In this document: in pieces, positions 63,501 to 64,000 of the stretch | Layout of the letters: each line of letters starts with the position of its first letter | How positions within the stretch are numbered: the stretch's first letter is position 1 | Assembly (NCBI GenBank): GCA_038211735.1 | Contig: JBBQVK010000002.1 | Span: forward strand, 342,561 to 406,560 | Direction: 5' to 3' | Length of the DNA stretch: 64,000 nucleotides | Source: JBBQVK01 sp038211735 | GTDB taxonomy: Bacteria; Patescibacteriota; Gracilibacteria; Absconditabacterales; Absconditicoccaceae | Notes under the pieces: generated by a model | What the model was told of the DNA's origin: nothing | Database searches by the model: none | Seen by the model: the letters and a program-made list of their open reading frames with translations, nothing else | Translations under genes and position numbers: made by a program

Positions 63501-63993
63501 TAACTATGAAGACAATTCTGATTACGTAACAGTAAATGTAGATCTAGAAAAAGCAGTAACCTGTGGAGGAGAATCAGTATGTGGAAATGGAGTCGTAGAC
63601 GCTGGAGAAGCATGTGATGATGGAAATGCTGTAAATAACGACAGCTGCAGAAATAATTGTACTGAACCAAGTGGTGGTGGAGGACAATCTTGTACAGTAA
63701 ACTGTGGAGGAAGTAGTGGTGGTGATGGTGATGGAAATAACACTCCAGGTGAACTTCTTAGAACAGGAGGTGATGGTGATGGGGATACTAATGAACCAAC
63801 ACATGATCCAGTAACTTCTACGCCATTAGTATTTGGTCCACAAAGCTCTGTTGCATTACAACTTCCTGCTATGCTAGCAGCTACAGGAGCTACAGCTACT
63901 CAATCTACTACTATGTGGATGGTGTTGTTTGTACTTAGTTGTCTTGGTCTTGGGGCTCTTGCTTCTAGCAAGTTTACCTCTAAGCAAAAATAG
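60523..63993 (+). CDS. Secreted DUF642-like / DUF4215 surface protein with sortase-like C-terminus (1156 aa)
   Basis: ATG 60523 gives a signal peptide (M-K-T-R-L-G-F-L-M-G-I-T-L-T-A, with two TGA glycines) ending near T-E-A-T; the stop is TAG 63991. After an N-terminal domain with H-I-H-H-S-H-D come Cys-rich DUF4215-type repeats (C-G-D-G-K, E-Q-C-D-D-G). Two copies of a carbohydrate-binding-like domain follow (about 61480-61965 and 62100-62630), with N-G-G-F-E, G-G-W, E-G-S-Q-Y-A-E-L-D-G and F-V-D-(K/N)-V-S-V-M-C, resembling DUF642/CBM-type modules. More Cys-rich repeats and a beta domain follow. The C-terminus reads L-A-A-T-G, then a hydrophobic helix (M-W-M-V-L-F-V-L-S-C-L-G-L-G-A-L-A), then S-K-F-T-S-K-Q-K, like a sortase sorting signal. 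Only seven in-frame TGA codons were found, far fewer than in the giant genes, which may mark high expression. Confidence 0.86.
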
Positions 63994-64000
63994 ATTAAAA

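Noticed and set aside
1..63993. UGA = tryptophan (code 4, as in Mycoplasma)
   Set aside because: TGA sits at invariant glycines and in poly-glycine runs and alternates with GGA. Normal TGG codons occupy the expected Trp positions (for example W-W-Q-V and N-S-W-D-C).

Overview
The window reads as part of a Candidate Phyla Radiation genome that uses genetic code 25 (UGA = glycine), as in Ca. Gracilibacteria (BD1-5) or Ca. Absconditabacteria (SR1); I cannot tell which. With the standard code nearly every gene breaks into short pieces. If TGA is read as glycine, those pieces join in one frame into complete genes with signal peptides, recognisable domains and TAA or TAG ends. TGA falls at family-conserved glycines (FtsH P-K-G-V, the asparagine-synthase G-G-D-E motif, DUF4215 C-D-D-G-N and G-D-G-C, RCC1, EGF) and swaps with GGA/GGT between copies of internal repeats. 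No gene identified here needs TGA as a stop.

Layout. 1-47863: four very large secreted, cysteine-rich mosaic proteins on the + strand: a 5'-truncated protein (at least 2000 aa), a 2520-aa LRR/vWA/discoidin protein, a 9076-aa giant and a 2184-aa P-domain/CUB-like/PKD protein. Proteins 1, 2 and 4 share an undescribed C-terminal module; the giant lacks it. 48021-54045 (+): a small secreted protein with a Bacteroidota-style type IX secretion sorting domain, a lone PemK/MazF-like toxin, an 881-aa EGF/DUF4215 surface protein and an asparagine-synthase-like enzyme. 54071-58048 (-): a polysaccharide flippase, a possible leader peptide and FtsH. 58212-63993 (+): a PolB-type 3'-5' exonuclease, a short Pro/Glu-rich peptide, an LpxC-like protein and a 1156-aa surface protein with a sortase-like C-terminus.

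How the genes fit together (inference). Most of the coding capacity goes to an adhesive or recognition surface: LRRs, LamG lectin folds, RCC1 propellers, vWA, discoidin, P-domain, PKD, EGF and hundreds of Asp/Cys-rich probably calcium-binding loops. This suits an episymbiont or predator that must attach to host cells. FtsH, the flippase and the synthase-like enzyme would serve envelope maintenance and glycan export. Two domain types resemble Bacteroidota secreted proteins, hinting at exchange with that phylum.

Limits: domain names come from reading translated sequence by eye, without database searches. No rRNA, tRNA, CRISPR or insertion sequence was recognised. No stretch above 300 bases lacks a gene.
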